Positions 1 to 9,476 are shown, numbered from the stretch's first letter. The stretch is DNA of 64,000 nucleotides from Providencia rettgeri (GCA_900455085.1 UGTZ01000001.1:3936501-4000500), one strand, 5' to 3'. Made by a program: numbers and translations. Notes: a model not told the origin generated them from the letters alone.

Positions 1-98
1 TAGAGAAATATACTTAGTTTAAATAAATTCACTTGTTATATAAACAACCACAGGCTTAATAAAATAAACCTGAGTGATGGCTGTATTTAATAAATAGT

Positions 99-134
99 AA
101 AATAGCCACATAGCCTATTTATTGTGGCTATTTT
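99..134. terminator. Bidirectional stem-loop terminator
   Basis: Perfect 11-bp inverted repeat AAAATAGCCAC / GTGGCTATTTT (99-109 and 124-134) with a 14-nt loop. Because the arms end in A/T runs it can terminate on either strand. It lies about 80 bp downstream of the minus-strand araD-type gene. Nothing else is recognisable in bases 1-98. Confidence 0.6.
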
Positions 135-216
135 ATTGACGAAAAAATCCGTTATTGGTTATAAAATCAATAATTACTTTTGTTCGCCAGTTTTATTCAA
201 TGAATTTTTAACTGCT

Positions 217-915
217 TTATTTTTGTCCGTAATACGCATTTTTACCGTGTTTACGTAAATAGTGTTTATCTAATAATACTTGTTGCATTGAACCTATTTG
301 TGAACTTAATTGACGGGTAAATAAATTCATATAGGCAATTTCTTCTAATACCACGGCATTATGCACTGCATTATCGGGGCTTGTTCCCCAAGCAAATGGG
401 CCATGGCTATTCACTAATACCGCTGGAATATCTTTTGCTGACAGCCCTTTTTCCTTAAAGGTTTCGATGATCACATGGCCTGTTTCTCTTTCATAATCCC
501 CTTCAATTTCACTTTCTGTCATTTTACGGGTACAAGGGATTTCACCATAGAAATAATCAGCGTGGGTTGTCCCTAATGCACTCAATGGCTGCCCTGCTTG
601 AGCCCAAATAGTGGCATGACGGGAGTGAGTATGAACAATACCGCCAATTTCAGGGAATGCTTGGTACAGCGCCAAATGCGTGTCAGTATCTGAAGAAGGT
701 CGATATTTCCCTTCTACCACTTCTCCACTTTCCAACGAGACCACCACCATGTCCTCTGCTTTCATGGTTTCATAGTCAACGCCAGAAGGTTTTATCACCA
801 TTAACCCAGCTTCACGGTCAATACCACTCACATTACCCCAAGTAAAAGTTACTAGGTTATGTTTGGGTAAGGCGAGATTCGCTTCAAAAACCTGTTGTTT
901 CAATTGTTCTAACAT
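217..915 (-). CDS. araD: L-ribulose-5-phosphate 4-epimerase (AraD/UlaF/SgbE family)
   Basis: Class II aldolase-fold epimerase of 232 residues, full length for the family; it interconverts L-ribulose 5-phosphate and D-xylulose 5-phosphate in the cytoplasm. The zinc ligands line up with E. coli AraD numbering: Asp76, His95, His97 (HTH motif) and His171, and the catalytic Asp120 and Tyr229 are also in place. The start has a good ribosome site (AGGGAG). It is divergent from a DeoR regulator that leads an operon encoding a 3-epimerase and an FGGY pentulose kinase, so its likely job is the last step feeding L-xylulose-type pentoses into the pentose phosphate pathway rather than arabinose use, since no araA or araB is present. 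UlaF and SgbE cannot be told apart from AraD by sequence alone. Confidence 0.93.
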   Translation of the reverse strand: MLEQLKQQVFEANLALPKHNLVTFTWGNVSGIDREAGLMVIKPSGVDYETMKAEDMVVVSLESGEVVEGKYRPSSDTDTHLALYQAFPEIGGIVHTHSRHATIWAQAGQPLSALGTTHADYFYGEIPCTRKMTESEIEGDYERETGHVIIETFKEKGLSAKDIPAVLVNSHGPFAWGTSPDNAVHNAVVLEEIAYMNLFTRQLSSQIGSMQQVLLDKHYLRKHGKNAYYGQK

Positions 916-1370
916 AACAACTCCCTAGCTTGCTAAAATATGCTTTAATATCAACAACAAAAATTTATTATGGTGATGTTTTTTGTGTGTTGATAACCTA
1001 TATCTACCTATTAAGGTAAACAGATTTAGGCCATTTAAAAAGCACCTCACTTTACAAACTCGCAACAAAACAGCCTAACTCAGGCATAATCGGTCATACT
1101 CAGTCAAATAAAGTCACCACCAAGATGTGGTTAATTGACCGAGTTAGCCCAATATTTTTTGTTTATTGTGAGAAAAACAAAAAGACACCGCCAATATAGT
1201 GATATGAGTCTAATTATTATGTAATAAAATTATATTAAATTCATAAAATGAAGATCAAAGTCACTTTAATCGGCTTTGTTTTTTTCAAAAAGAGATTACT
1301 TGAATCCAATCACGACAAAAAAAAAGCAACACGGGCAGAATAAATATCGTGGAAATAATAGGAGCTAAAT
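916..1370. promoter_or_regulatory. Divergent control region between araD-type gene and deoR-type gene
   Basis: 455 bp of AT-rich DNA without a gene. Seen: TACCT-4-AGGTA (1005-1018), a small inverted repeat; the octamer AAAGTCAC twice, near 1105 and 1256, as possible repressor half-sites; and TGTGA at 1167-1171, which could be the left half of a weak CRP site (the right half is poor). The regulator probably acts here on the divergent pair. No single operator can be named with confidence. Confidence 0.4.
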
Positions 1371-2183
1371 ATGTTACAAGCCGAACGCCATAAATTAATA
1401 TGTTCTCATGTTTCGCAGAATGGTTCGGCATTGGTACGTGATTTAGCTCAATTATGTCTCGTGTCTCAAGAAACTATTCGTCGTGATTTGACGACTCTTG
1501 AGCGAGAAAACAGGATCATCCGTAGCTTTGGAGGCGCGGTGGCCATCGACCAAGAAGAAATGCCGATGGTGAATGTTATGCCATCTTCGGTCAAACTCAG
1601 TCAAATGGTTGATGGCGCAGAGTCTTTTCGTAAAAGAACTGAAGAACATCCTGATGCCAAAATGAAAATTTCGAAGGCTGCACTAAAATTAATTCAGCCT
1701 GGTGACTGTATTATGCTAGATAACAGCAGTACTTGCTGGTTTCTAGCACGGCAAATACCCGATATCGACATCACTGTGGTGACAAACTCGGTCAAAATTA
1801 TCCAAGCGTTGGCCTGCCGTGACCGAGTTCGTGTTATTGGTATTGGTGGGGAATATTCAGAACGTCATGATGATTTTCATGGCCCAATTGCAGAAAGTAT
1901 TATTCGTAGCTTTCAGATAAAAACCTTATTTCTTTCATGCCAAGGATTCAATATCGAAAATGGTATTCGCGATGGCAGTGAAATAAACTCAAAATTAAAA
2001 AATATTATGTTACAGGTTTCTGAAAATAAAGTTTTGCTCGCGGATAATAGTAAATTAGGAAAGTATGCATTTAGTCAGGTTTGTACATTTGATGATATTG
2101 ACGTATTAATTACAAACAAACTAAATGATAATAATTTTCAAAAACAATTCTCTAATCTTAAAATTATCGAGTGTGACAAATAA
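1371..2183 (+). CDS. DeoR-family transcriptional repressor of the pentose operon
   Basis: 270 residues. Residues about 5-57 form the DeoR winged helix-turn-helix (ERHKLI ... SQETIRRDL ... GGA), followed by the DeoRC sugar-phosphate sensor domain (ISKAALKLI, DNSSTCWFLA, LLADNSKLGKYAF). Family members usually repress and are released by a phosphorylated sugar intermediate; here that may be L-xylulose 5-phosphate or L-ribulose 5-phosphate, which is inference. Start set by AGGAG eight bases upstream of ATG. It sits between the divergent araD-type gene and the importer genes, 203 bp ahead of the binding protein. Confidence 0.88.
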   Translation: MLQAERHKLICSHVSQNGSALVRDLAQLCLVSQETIRRDLTTLERENRIIRSFGGAVAIDQEEMPMVNVMPSSVKLSQMVDGAESFRKRTEEHPDAKMKISKAALKLIQPGDCIMLDNSSTCWFLARQIPDIDITVVTNSVKIIQALACRDRVRVIGIGGEYSERHDDFHGPIAESIIRSFQIKTLFLSCQGFNIENGIRDGSEINSKLKNIMLQVSENKVLLADNSKLGKYAFSQVCTFDDIDVLITNKLNDNNFQKQFSNLKIIECDK

Positions 2184-2386
2184 TTTATAAAAATAAAAAT
2201 TATATAGCTGTAATGTAAGTAAAAATAATAAGTTCCATTTTATTTTCTGTATTAAATAAGTGCAGGGATATTATTTACTCATAATTCCTAGCACTTAATT
2301 ATAGGCATATCTAAATATGAGAAATTCATTATTTCTAAAAATAAAAATTCTTGATTTAGTATCCATCTACACTAAGGAATACAACT

Positions 2387-3385
2387 ATGAACATGAAGAA
2401 GCTAGTTTTACCTTGTTTAATGAGCGTTGCACTATTTTCAAATGTCGCGATGGCTGAATCACAAAAAGCACAAAAGCCCTTTACCATGGGTGTCGTCGTG
2501 AAAGTCGGTGGTATTCCTTGGTTTAATGTTATGGAACAAGGTATTACTGAAGAAGGCAAAAAACTGGGAGTAAACGCCTTCCAAGTTGGCCCAACAACCG
2601 CTGACCCTGCGGAACAAGTTCGTGCTATCGAAGATTTAATCGCCAAAAAAGTAGATGTCATTGGCGTTGTCCCTAACGACGCTAAAGTTCTTGAACCTGT
2701 ATTAAAGCGAGCTCAAGACGCTGGAATTAAAGTCATTACCCACGAATCACCAGACCAAAAAAATGCAGATTGGGACTTTGAATTACTTGATACCCAAAGT
2801 ATGGGGGCTAACCATATGAGAGATATGGCGGCATGCATGGGCGAAGAAGGCAAATATGCCATGTTTGTAGGAAGCCTGACAGTACCATTAGTGAACGAAT
2901 GGGCAGACGCGGCAATTGCTTACCAAAAAGCAAACTACCCGAAAATGCAAATGGTCGATGACCGCTTTGGTGTTGCCGAATCCGTTGACGACTCAATGCG
3001 TACAGCCAATGATTTATTATCTAAACACAAAGACTTAAAAGGTATCATGTCATTTGGTTCACAAGGCCCTATCGGTGCAGGCCGTGCCATTGATAAACGC
3101 CGCAAAAATGATGAAACCTGTGTATTCGGGACATTTACGCCAGGCCAAGGCATCAAATTACTGGAAAAAGGTGCAATTGATGGCGGCTATATTTCCAATC
3201 CAAAAGTCGCAGGACAAGTATTTGTACAGGTTGCAACTGCCATGATGAATGGTGAAGAAATTAAAGATGGCGTGTCTATTGGTGATATGGGTGAAATCAA
3301 AGTCAGTGGTAACACCATTTTGAGTGATAACCCCGTTAATTTGAATATTGAAAATACTAAAAAATTAGTCGAAGTCGGTCTGTAA
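2387..3385 (+). CDS. Periplasmic sugar-binding protein of a CUT2 ABC importer
   Basis: 332 residues with a clear Sec signal peptide (MNMKKLVLPC...SNVAMA, cleavage near 23). The mature part is a type I periplasmic binding fold (Peripla_BP_4), with the LsrB/RbsB-like pattern QVRAIEDLIAKKVD and a conserved C-terminal region KVAGQVFVQVA. It should bind a monosaccharide and deliver it to the two permeases encoded downstream. The relation to LsrB is one of family only: the linked epimerases and kinase point to a pentose or pentulose rather than AI-2. The ribosome site is AAGGAA. A strong stem-loop follows the gene. Confidence 0.9.
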   Translation: MNMKKLVLPCLMSVALFSNVAMAESQKAQKPFTMGVVVKVGGIPWFNVMEQGITEEGKKLGVNAFQVGPTTADPAEQVRAIEDLIAKKVDVIGVVPNDAKVLEPVLKRAQDAGIKVITHESPDQKNADWDFELLDTQSMGANHMRDMAACMGEEGKYAMFVGSLTVPLVNEWADAAIAYQKANYPKMQMVDDRFGVAESVDDSMRTANDLLSKHKDLKGIMSFGSQGPIGAGRAIDKRRKNDETCVFGTFTPGQGIKLLEKGAIDGGYISNPKVAGQVFVQVATAMMNGEEIKDGVSIGDMGEIKVSGNTILSDNPVNLNIENTKKLVEVGL

Positions 3386-3456
3386 TTTCACCCTGTTAAA
3401 ATAACATTCACAACAAAAATACAATATTTATCAATATATTAAATTTTATGTTCTTT

Positions 3457-3495
3457 GAGTTCGAGTTGCCTGTACTAACACAGCAGCTCGAACTC
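3457..3495 (+). other. Intercistronic stem-loop between binding protein and ATPase genes
   Basis: Nine-bp perfect arms GAGTTCGAG (3457-3465) and CTCGAACTC (3487-3495), with a further inner CTGT/ACAG pairing. No U-run follows, so it is more likely an mRNA-stabilising or partial attenuating hairpin than a full terminator. This would let the binding protein be made in excess over the membrane components, as in many ABC operons. Confidence 0.6.
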
Positions 3496-3542
3496 ATCAC
3501 GAACAAGCCAACACCAATTTATTTGCAGTAGGAATTGTACTT

Positions 3543-5060
3543 ATGACAAGCACCTCAAAAGCTGACAAATCCGATCCACTCATTACCTTGCGAGACCTTT
3601 CCAAAAGCTTCGGTGGTCACCGTGCATTACGCAATATCGATTTGACGCTCAACAAAGGTGAAGTGCACTGTTTAGCAGGCACCAATGGGTGTGGGAAAAG
3701 CACATTAATTAAAACCATCAGTGGTGTCTATGCCCCTGATGACGGTAGCAAAATTGAAATTGATGGAAAAAGCTATCATCGGCTGACGCCAGATAAAGCC
3801 CGTGAATTAGGTGTACAAGTTATCTACCAAGATTTGTCGTTATTTCCTAATTTAACCGTTGCCGAAAATATCGCTTTTGAGCTGAATCTCAAAGGCTATT
3901 TTGGCTGGTTTCGCAAAAAACAACTGCGCGAAAAAGCGTTAGAAATCCTCAATGAGTTGGCTTTCACCATTGACCCTGACACACCGGTACAATTCTTACC
4001 CATTGCTCAACGCCAACAAGTTGCTATCTGCCGAGCCTTAGTCGCTGATGCACGTCTGGTGATTATGGATGAACCAACGGCTTCATTGACCCGTACAGAA
4101 GTCAACCAACTACTCTCAACAGTTAATTACCTAAAAGATAAGGGAATTACCGTTGTTTTTGTGAGTCATCGACTAGAAGAAGTCAAAGAGATCTCTGACC
4201 GCATCACCGTGATCCGTGATGGTCAAAAAATTGGGACATGGCCTGCTGAAGGCTTAACTACACGCAAAATTACTGAATTAATGACTGGCTTAGACATTGT
4301 CCATGAACGTAAGCCACCAAATAACGCGGAAGACCGACGCACGGTACTCGAGATAAAAAACCTCAGTCGAGCTGGCCAATATCGTGATATCAACTTAAAT
4401 TTAAAACGCGGCGAAGTATTAGGTTTATGTGGTTTGCTTGGTTCAGGCCGCACCGAATTAGCGCTATCGTTGTTTGGCATTACCCATCCAGACAGCGGCG
4501 AATTATTCATCGAAGGCAAGCCTGTTAAGTTAAAAAATAACACCGACGCTATTAAGCGTGGTATTGGTTATGTATCTGAAGACCGCCTGACTTTAGGCGC
4601 TATCTTACAGCAATCCATCGCAGACAATATGGTGATTTCGATTCTTGATCGACTCAAAACACCATGGCATTTAATCGATGAAAAACAGTGCCAAGACATC
4701 GTACAAGAGTGGATAGCCGACTTAGATATTAAAGTCACCGACCCAAATAACGCCCTTTCAACACTTTCAGGCGGTAACCAGCAAAAAGTGGTACTTGCCA
4801 AATGGATTTTAACACGCCCTAAAGTACTGATTTTAGATTCGCCAACCGTTGGCGTCGATATCGGTGCAAAAGACAGTATTTACAAACTCATTCACCGTTT
4901 GTCAGGTGTCGGTATCTCTATTTTATTAATTACCGATGAAGCCTCCGAAGCTTATTACAATTGCGACAGAATTTTACATATGAAACAAGGCTCTATCGTC
5001 AAAGAAATTGTGACAGATTCCATCAATGAGCAACAATTGGAGGAAATCATCAATGGCTAA
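3543..5060 (+). CDS. Sugar ABC importer ATPase, tandem nucleotide-binding domains (RbsA/MglA/LsrA type)
   Basis: 505 residues with two ABC cassettes. The first has Walker A GTNGCGKST near residues 46-54 and Walker B VIMDEPTAS, but a degenerate signature (PIAQRQQVA). The second has a degenerate P-loop (GLLGSGRTE) and a clean signature LSGGNQQKVV. In that second half the Walker B reads LILDSPTVGVD, with Ser where Glu is usual, so it may be hydrolytically weak. Such asymmetry is usual for CUT2 ATPases, but the Ser is worth noting. The stop codon overlaps the next gene by eight bases (ATGGCTAA), showing translational coupling. Confidence 0.92.
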   Translation: MTSTSKADKSDPLITLRDLSKSFGGHRALRNIDLTLNKGEVHCLAGTNGCGKSTLIKTISGVYAPDDGSKIEIDGKSYHRLTPDKARELGVQVIYQDLSLFPNLTVAENIAFELNLKGYFGWFRKKQLREKALEILNELAFTIDPDTPVQFLPIAQRQQVAICRALVADARLVIMDEPTASLTRTEVNQLLSTVNYLKDKGITVVFVSHRLEEVKEISDRITVIRDGQKIGTWPAEGLTTRKITELMTGLDIVHERKPPNNAEDRRTVLEIKNLSRAGQYRDINLNLKRGEVLGLCGLLGSGRTELALSLFGITHPDSGELFIEGKPVKLKNNTDAIKRGIGYVSEDRLTLGAILQQSIADNMVISILDRLKTPWHLIDEKQCQDIVQEWIADLDIKVTDPNNALSTLSGGNQQKVVLAKWILTRPKVLILDSPTVGVDIGAKDSIYKLIHRLSGVGISILLITDEASEAYYNCDRILHMKQGSIVKEIVTDSINEQQLEEIING

Positions 5061-6042
5061 TTGGCAAAAATTACGACCACAATCTGTCGAAGGCTGGCTG
5101 ACTTGGGTCATTCTTATCATGGTGGTGTTCTTCACATTGATGAGCCCGCAATTTCTGACTATTCAAAATTTACTCGACCTCAGTGAAAGCTATGCGGTGA
5201 CGGGTATTTTCGCCTTGGGCTTATTTGTGGTTCTTGTCACTGGGGGCATTGATATTTCGTTTGCTGCTGTGGCTTCCGTAGTGCAATACGTGATTGCGAC
5301 TTGGTTATTACAAGGTTTTATTGCAAGCCCTGCGGTCAGTATCACATTAGCGATTATCATCGGTATCGCCTTTGGATTAATCAATGCCATTTTGATTTAT
5401 TCGCTGAATGTTGTGTCGATCATTATCACCATTAGTATGCAATCACTGCTGTTTGGGATGCTGATGTGGTTAACCAATGGGCACAGTATTTATGACTTGC
5501 CTGATTGGTGGGTTGACCCTGTGACTATCTTGCCTTTTGAAGTGGATGGCGAATATTACCAAGTTGGCTTGCCGTTAATTGTGATGCTTGGCATTGCCTT
5601 CTTAACGTGGATTTTGATGAATAAAACCCACATCGGCCGTCAGTTATACGCTGTAGGCGGAAGTCAAGAATCTGCATCTCGTATTGGTATCCGTGTTTCA
5701 GTGATTTACTTGTTTGCCTATGGCTACCTTGGTGCAATGGCGGCGATTGGCGGCATGTTGCAAACCTACCGAATGAGCGAAGTGGTACCGAGTGCCCTTG
5801 TGGGCGGAGAGCTGGATGTGCTTGCTGCAGCTGTATTAGGTGGCGCCAGTTTATCCGGTGGACGAGGCTCTGTGATAGGTACACTAATGGGCGTTTTCCT
5901 GATTGGTATCTTGAAAAACGGCCTAAACCTGATTGGTGTTTCAAACTACTTCGTCAATATCGTCATTGGGCTGGTTATTCTCATTGCGATTTGTATTACT
6001 CACTACAAAAAACGTAAAGAGACGGACGTAGGTTTTGTTTAA
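5053..6042 (+). CDS. Sugar ABC importer permease 1 (BPD_transp_2 family)
   Basis: 329 residues, hydrophobic throughout with about 8-10 membrane segments, and the RbsC/LsrC family motifs GGIDISFAA and AAAVLGGASLSGGRGS. Inner-membrane channel subunit. I place the start at ATG 5053, preceded by GGAGG, although the frame is open for nine more codons upstream. It overlaps the ATPase gene by eight bases. Together with the second permease it would form a heterodimeric channel, as LsrC/LsrD do. Confidence 0.9.
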   Translation: MANWQKLRPQSVEGWLTWVILIMVVFFTLMSPQFLTIQNLLDLSESYAVTGIFALGLFVVLVTGGIDISFAAVASVVQYVIATWLLQGFIASPAVSITLAIIIGIAFGLINAILIYSLNVVSIIITISMQSLLFGMLMWLTNGHSIYDLPDWWVDPVTILPFEVDGEYYQVGLPLIVMLGIAFLTWILMNKTHIGRQLYAVGGSQESASRIGIRVSVIYLFAYGYLGAMAAIGGMLQTYRMSEVVPSALVGGELDVLAAAVLGGASLSGGRGSVIGTLMGVFLIGILKNGLNLIGVSNYFVNIVIGLVILIAICITHYKKRKETDVGFV

Positions 6043-6055
6043 CAGGAATATCACC

Positions 6056-7090
6056 ATGAAAAAAAATGCTTTTTTTAAAATTGATGGCTCTGTTATCGGA
6101 CTGCTTTCAATCTTTGTTCTGGCTATCGCCGCATTTAGTATTGCCATGCCAGGTCACTTTTTTACCCAAAACACGTTTTTAAGTATCACTTTTCAGTTAC
6201 CTGAATTGGGCTTACTTACCTTTGCCATGTTTGTACCTATGTTAAGTGGCGGCTTAAACCTTGCAATTATTAGTACCGCTAACTTAACCGGCCTGTTTAT
6301 GGCTTGGGTGTTTATCAATTACCTTCCGGTGGATGCAGGAACGGGTACACAGCTGATGTGGTTAGTCTTCGCATTAATTGGCGCAACCGTAATTGCGGTC
6401 ATTATTGGTAGCTTAACGGGACTGATGATCTCCCACATCGGGGCGCACCCTATTCTAGTCACTCTCGGCACCATGACGATTATCAGCGGTATTGGCGTTT
6501 ACCTCACCAAAGGAGCGGCACTCAGTGGCATGCCGCCCATTGTTCGTGCCATTGGCTCCGATACCGTGCTTGGGGTGCCAATCGCGATGATTATTTTCAT
6601 CGTTACCGCAATTCTGTTAGCGCTTTTTCTAGGCTGTACGCGGCTAGGTAAAAATATTTATATGAGTGGCAGTAATATCAATGCAACGTGGTTCAGCGGT
6701 ATTCGTACCGACCGTGTGATGATTGCGATATACACCATTTCTAGTCTGTTATGTGTGTTAGCTGGGCTAATCATGATGGCTCGCTTTAACTCTGCACGTA
6801 TGGGCTACGGAGATTCCTATTTACTGCTCACCATTCTTGCCATCGTATTAGGTGGAACTAACCCATTTGGGGGAGTTGGTAAGGTTAGCCGAGTGTTCTG
6901 TGCCTTATTAGTTTTACAGGTCATTGCGACAGGTTTAAGCCTGCTAGGCGTGAGCCTGCACTTTAACCTCGCTGTTTGGGGGATCACGCTCATCTTGGCA
7001 TTAGCATTCAAGTTCTTCAAAGAAAAATGGAGTGCTAAACGTGCGATGAACCGCAACCAACGCCTTAATAAAGCATCGACACAAAGTTAA
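6056..7090 (+). CDS. Sugar ABC importer permease 2 (BPD_transp_2 family)
   Basis: 344 residues, polytopic, with family motifs MLSGGLNLAI and ILAIVLGGTNPFGGVGKVS. The start is ATG 6056 with AGGAAT before it; an upstream TTG at 6035 is in frame but overlaps the previous gene and lacks a ribosome site. It lies 13 bp after permease 1 and 18 bp before the epimerase gene, so it is part of the same transcript. Partner of permease 1 in the inner membrane. Confidence 0.9.
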   Translation: MKKNAFFKIDGSVIGLLSIFVLAIAAFSIAMPGHFFTQNTFLSITFQLPELGLLTFAMFVPMLSGGLNLAIISTANLTGLFMAWVFINYLPVDAGTGTQLMWLVFALIGATVIAVIIGSLTGLMISHIGAHPILVTLGTMTIISGIGVYLTKGAALSGMPPIVRAIGSDTVLGVPIAMIIFIVTAILLALFLGCTRLGKNIYMSGSNINATWFSGIRTDRVMIAIYTISSLLCVLAGLIMMARFNSARMGYGDSYLLLTILAIVLGGTNPFGGVGKVSRVFCALLVLQVIATGLSLLGVSLHFNLAVWGITLILALAFKFFKEKWSAKRAMNRNQRLNKASTQS

Positions 7091-7108
7091 TTTTTCAAGG
7101 GGAAAACC

Positions 7109-7972
7109 ATGCGCAAGCATCCAATTGGTATTTATGAAAAAGCATTACCGAAAAACAGCAGTTGGTTAGAAAAATTAGTTATCGCAAAATCTGCGGGTTA
7201 CGATTTTGTGGAAATGTCAGTAGATGAAACTGACGAACGTCTAGCTCGGTTAGACTGGAGCATCGCAGAACGCCTGGAAGTTGTTAGAGCCATTCAAGAA
7301 ACAGGCATTCGCATTCCAAGTATGTGTTTATCTGGCCATCGCCGCTTTCCTTTCGGTAGCCATGATGAAGCCACCCGTATGATGGCCTATACCTTAATGG
7401 AAAAAGCCATTAAGCTCGCTCAAGACTTAGGCATTCGTACTATCCAGCTCGCGGGTTATGACGTTTACTATGAAGAACAAGATGCCGAAACGATTGCCAA
7501 TTTCGAAAAAGGCATGCAATGGGTCAGTGAAATTGCGGCCGCCTCTCAAGTGATGTGTGCAGTGGAAATCATGGATACGCCTTTTATGAATTCCATTAGC
7601 AAATGGCAAACGCTTTCCGATAAGATTCGCTCACCTTGGTTCAGTGTGTATCCTGATGTCGGTAACTTAACCGCGTGGGGTAATGATGTCGAAAAAGAAT
7701 TCACCCAAGGAATTGAACACGTCGCAGCGATTCACTTAAAAGATACGTATGCAGTGACCGAAACCTGCAAAGGCCAATTTCGTGATGTGCCTTTCGGCGA
7801 AGGCTGCGTAGATTTTGTTAATTTATTCAAATTATTAAAACGTTTAAATTACCGCGGTTCCTTCCTGATTGAAATGTGGACAGAAAAAGCCGATGAGCCG
7901 CTGATTGAAATTATCAAAGCCCGTCATTGGATGGAAGACAAAATGCAACAAGCAGGCTGGTACAACGCCTAA
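7109..7972 (+). CDS. L-ribulose/L-xylulose-5-phosphate 3-epimerase (UlaE/SgbU family)
   Basis: 287-residue TIM-barrel enzyme, matching UlaE (284) and SgbU (286) in length. It should interconvert L-xylulose 5-phosphate and L-ribulose 5-phosphate. The four metal ligands of the family are visible: Glu153 (AVEIMDT), Asp183 (YPDVGNLTAWG), His209 (AIHLKDT) and Glu255 (LIEMWTE). Ribosome site AAGGGG. It sits between the importer and the kinase, and its product is the substrate of the AraD-type enzyme encoded at 217-915, so the three enzymes make a consecutive path. Confidence 0.93.
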   Translation: MRKHPIGIYEKALPKNSSWLEKLVIAKSAGYDFVEMSVDETDERLARLDWSIAERLEVVRAIQETGIRIPSMCLSGHRRFPFGSHDEATRMMAYTLMEKAIKLAQDLGIRTIQLAGYDVYYEEQDAETIANFEKGMQWVSEIAAASQVMCAVEIMDTPFMNSISKWQTLSDKIRSPWFSVYPDVGNLTAWGNDVEKEFTQGIEHVAAIHLKDTYAVTETCKGQFRDVPFGEGCVDFVNLFKLLKRLNYRGSFLIEMWTEKADEPLIEIIKARHWMEDKMQQAGWYNA

Positions 7973-7983
7973 AGGAGCCGATA

Positions 7984-9456
7984 ATGAATGCATTTTTTAT
8001 GGGTGTTGACCTTGGTGGTACCGTCATTAAAGCGGGTATCTACACCGCAGAAGGCCAAGAAATTACCGTTGCTGAACATTCTTTTCCCACTGAGAGTCCA
8101 CAAGCAGGTTTTAGTGAACGCAATATGGAGATGCTGTGGGAAGCGGCTTGCAGTGTGATTCGCCAAGCGATTCAAAATAGCCAACTCAGTCCCGCCCAAA
8201 TTTCTGGTGTCAGCTTTTCTTCTCACGGCAAAGGGCTGTATTTACTCAATAGCCAAGGAAAACCGGTTAGAAATGGGATTGTGTCATCTGATTCACGCGC
8301 TCAATCTATTGTTGATGAATGGCACCAAGACGGCACTGCGGATAAAGCTTATCCATTGAGTTTGCAGCAATTATGGGCTTCTCATCCTGTGGCCCTACTA
8401 CGCTGGTTAAAACAATACGAGCCTGATAATTATCGTGATACTCAGCATGTTTTGATGGTCCACGATTACATCCGCTACCGTCTAACCGACCAAATTGCCT
8501 GCGAAGAAACCAATATTTCTGGTAGCCAATTATTTAACCAAACCCTGTCGAGCTATGATCCTAAATTATGCCAATTATTTGGTATTGATGAGGTAAATGA
8601 CAAACTCGCACCAGTAATTAACTCAGCGCAATTAGCAGGAACGGTAACCCACAAAGCTGCTGTAGAATCTGGGCTTGTGGAAGGAACCCCTGTATTTGGT
8701 GGCTTCTTTGATGTCGTGGGTGCAGCGTTGGCGTCAGGGGTAAGTCAAAAAGATAAACTCAGCGCCGTAGCCGGAACTTGGACCATTTCAACACGTGTCT
8801 TCGATGAAATTGTGCCTTCAGATTACCCATACGTATGGAGTAAATACTGTATTCCAGGTACCTATTTTGTCCACGAAGGCAGCCCGACTTCCGCCAGTAA
8901 CCTCGCGTGGTTCACTCGTCACTTCTTCAATCAACGTTTGCAAGATTATGATGTACTGAATCACTGTGTGGCTGAAGGGGCAACGCGGCCAAACGATATT
9001 CTATTTTTCCCTTGGCTGTACGGTTCTAACTACCACAGTAATTTGCACGGTGGTCTACTCGGATTAAGTTCACACCATACGGATGCCGATATTGTTTATG
9101 CTATCTATCAAGGGATTGTATTTTCACATTTATTGCACCAAGACCGTATCGTTGGCCTTGATAATACAACTGAATCTATTCGCTTCACAGGTGGCCCAAC
9201 ACAGTCACCATTGTGGATGCAAATGTTCTGTGATGCCAGTAACTTGCCGTTAGATGTCGTCAACGTACAGCAATCAGGTTGCCAAGCCGCAGCACTTTGT
9301 GCCGCTGTCGGAACAGGTTACTACTCAGGTTTTGATGTCGCCATTGCAGCAAGTACCCCTAAAATCACCACTTACCAACCAAACTCCGTTGGGTATCAAC
9401 AGTTACGTGATAAATTTGCCCGCTTTAAAGCAGTTGCCGATGCATTGAGTCAATAA
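7984..9456 (+). CDS. lyxK: FGGY-family pentulose kinase, probable L-xylulokinase (LyxK type)
   Basis: 490 residues with both actin-like ATPase domains of the FGGY family: N-terminal GVDLGGTVIKAGIY, and C-terminal RFTGGPTQSPLWMQMFCDA with GCQAAALCAA. Phosphorylates a ketopentose, most likely L-xylulose, to feed the linked 3-epimerase. Start is ATG 7984 with AAAGGAG upstream; the frame runs further upstream into the epimerase gene without a ribosome site. Last gene of the operon, followed by a strong terminator. D-xylulose, ribulose or AI-2 as substrate is less likely given the neighbours. Confidence 0.88.
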   Translation: MNAFFMGVDLGGTVIKAGIYTAEGQEITVAEHSFPTESPQAGFSERNMEMLWEAACSVIRQAIQNSQLSPAQISGVSFSSHGKGLYLLNSQGKPVRNGIVSSDSRAQSIVDEWHQDGTADKAYPLSLQQLWASHPVALLRWLKQYEPDNYRDTQHVLMVHDYIRYRLTDQIACEETNISGSQLFNQTLSSYDPKLCQLFGIDEVNDKLAPVINSAQLAGTVTHKAAVESGLVEGTPVFGGFFDVVGAALASGVSQKDKLSAVAGTWTISTRVFDEIVPSDYPYVWSKYCIPGTYFVHEGSPTSASNLAWFTRHFFNQRLQDYDVLNHCVAEGATRPNDILFFPWLYGSNYHSNLHGGLLGLSSHHTDADIVYAIYQGIVFSHLLHQDRIVGLDNTTESIRFTGGPTQSPLWMQMFCDASNLPLDVVNVQQSGCQAAALCAAVGTGYYSGFDVAIAASTPKITTYQPNSVGYQQLRDKFARFKAVADALSQ

Positions 9457-9476
9457 CCTATTGAATAAAGATAATA

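Noticed and set aside
5525..5944. Minus-strand frame of 139 codons inside the first sugar permease gene
   Set aside because: It is the antisense shadow of a conserved permease with normal codon use on the plus strand.
1371..9456. Reading the first operon as an lsr (AI-2) system because of DeoR regulator, LsrB-like binding protein, two permeases and FGGY kinase
   Set aside because: No lsrF or lsrG is present, and the UlaE- and AraD-type epimerases with intact active sites point to pentulose phosphates.
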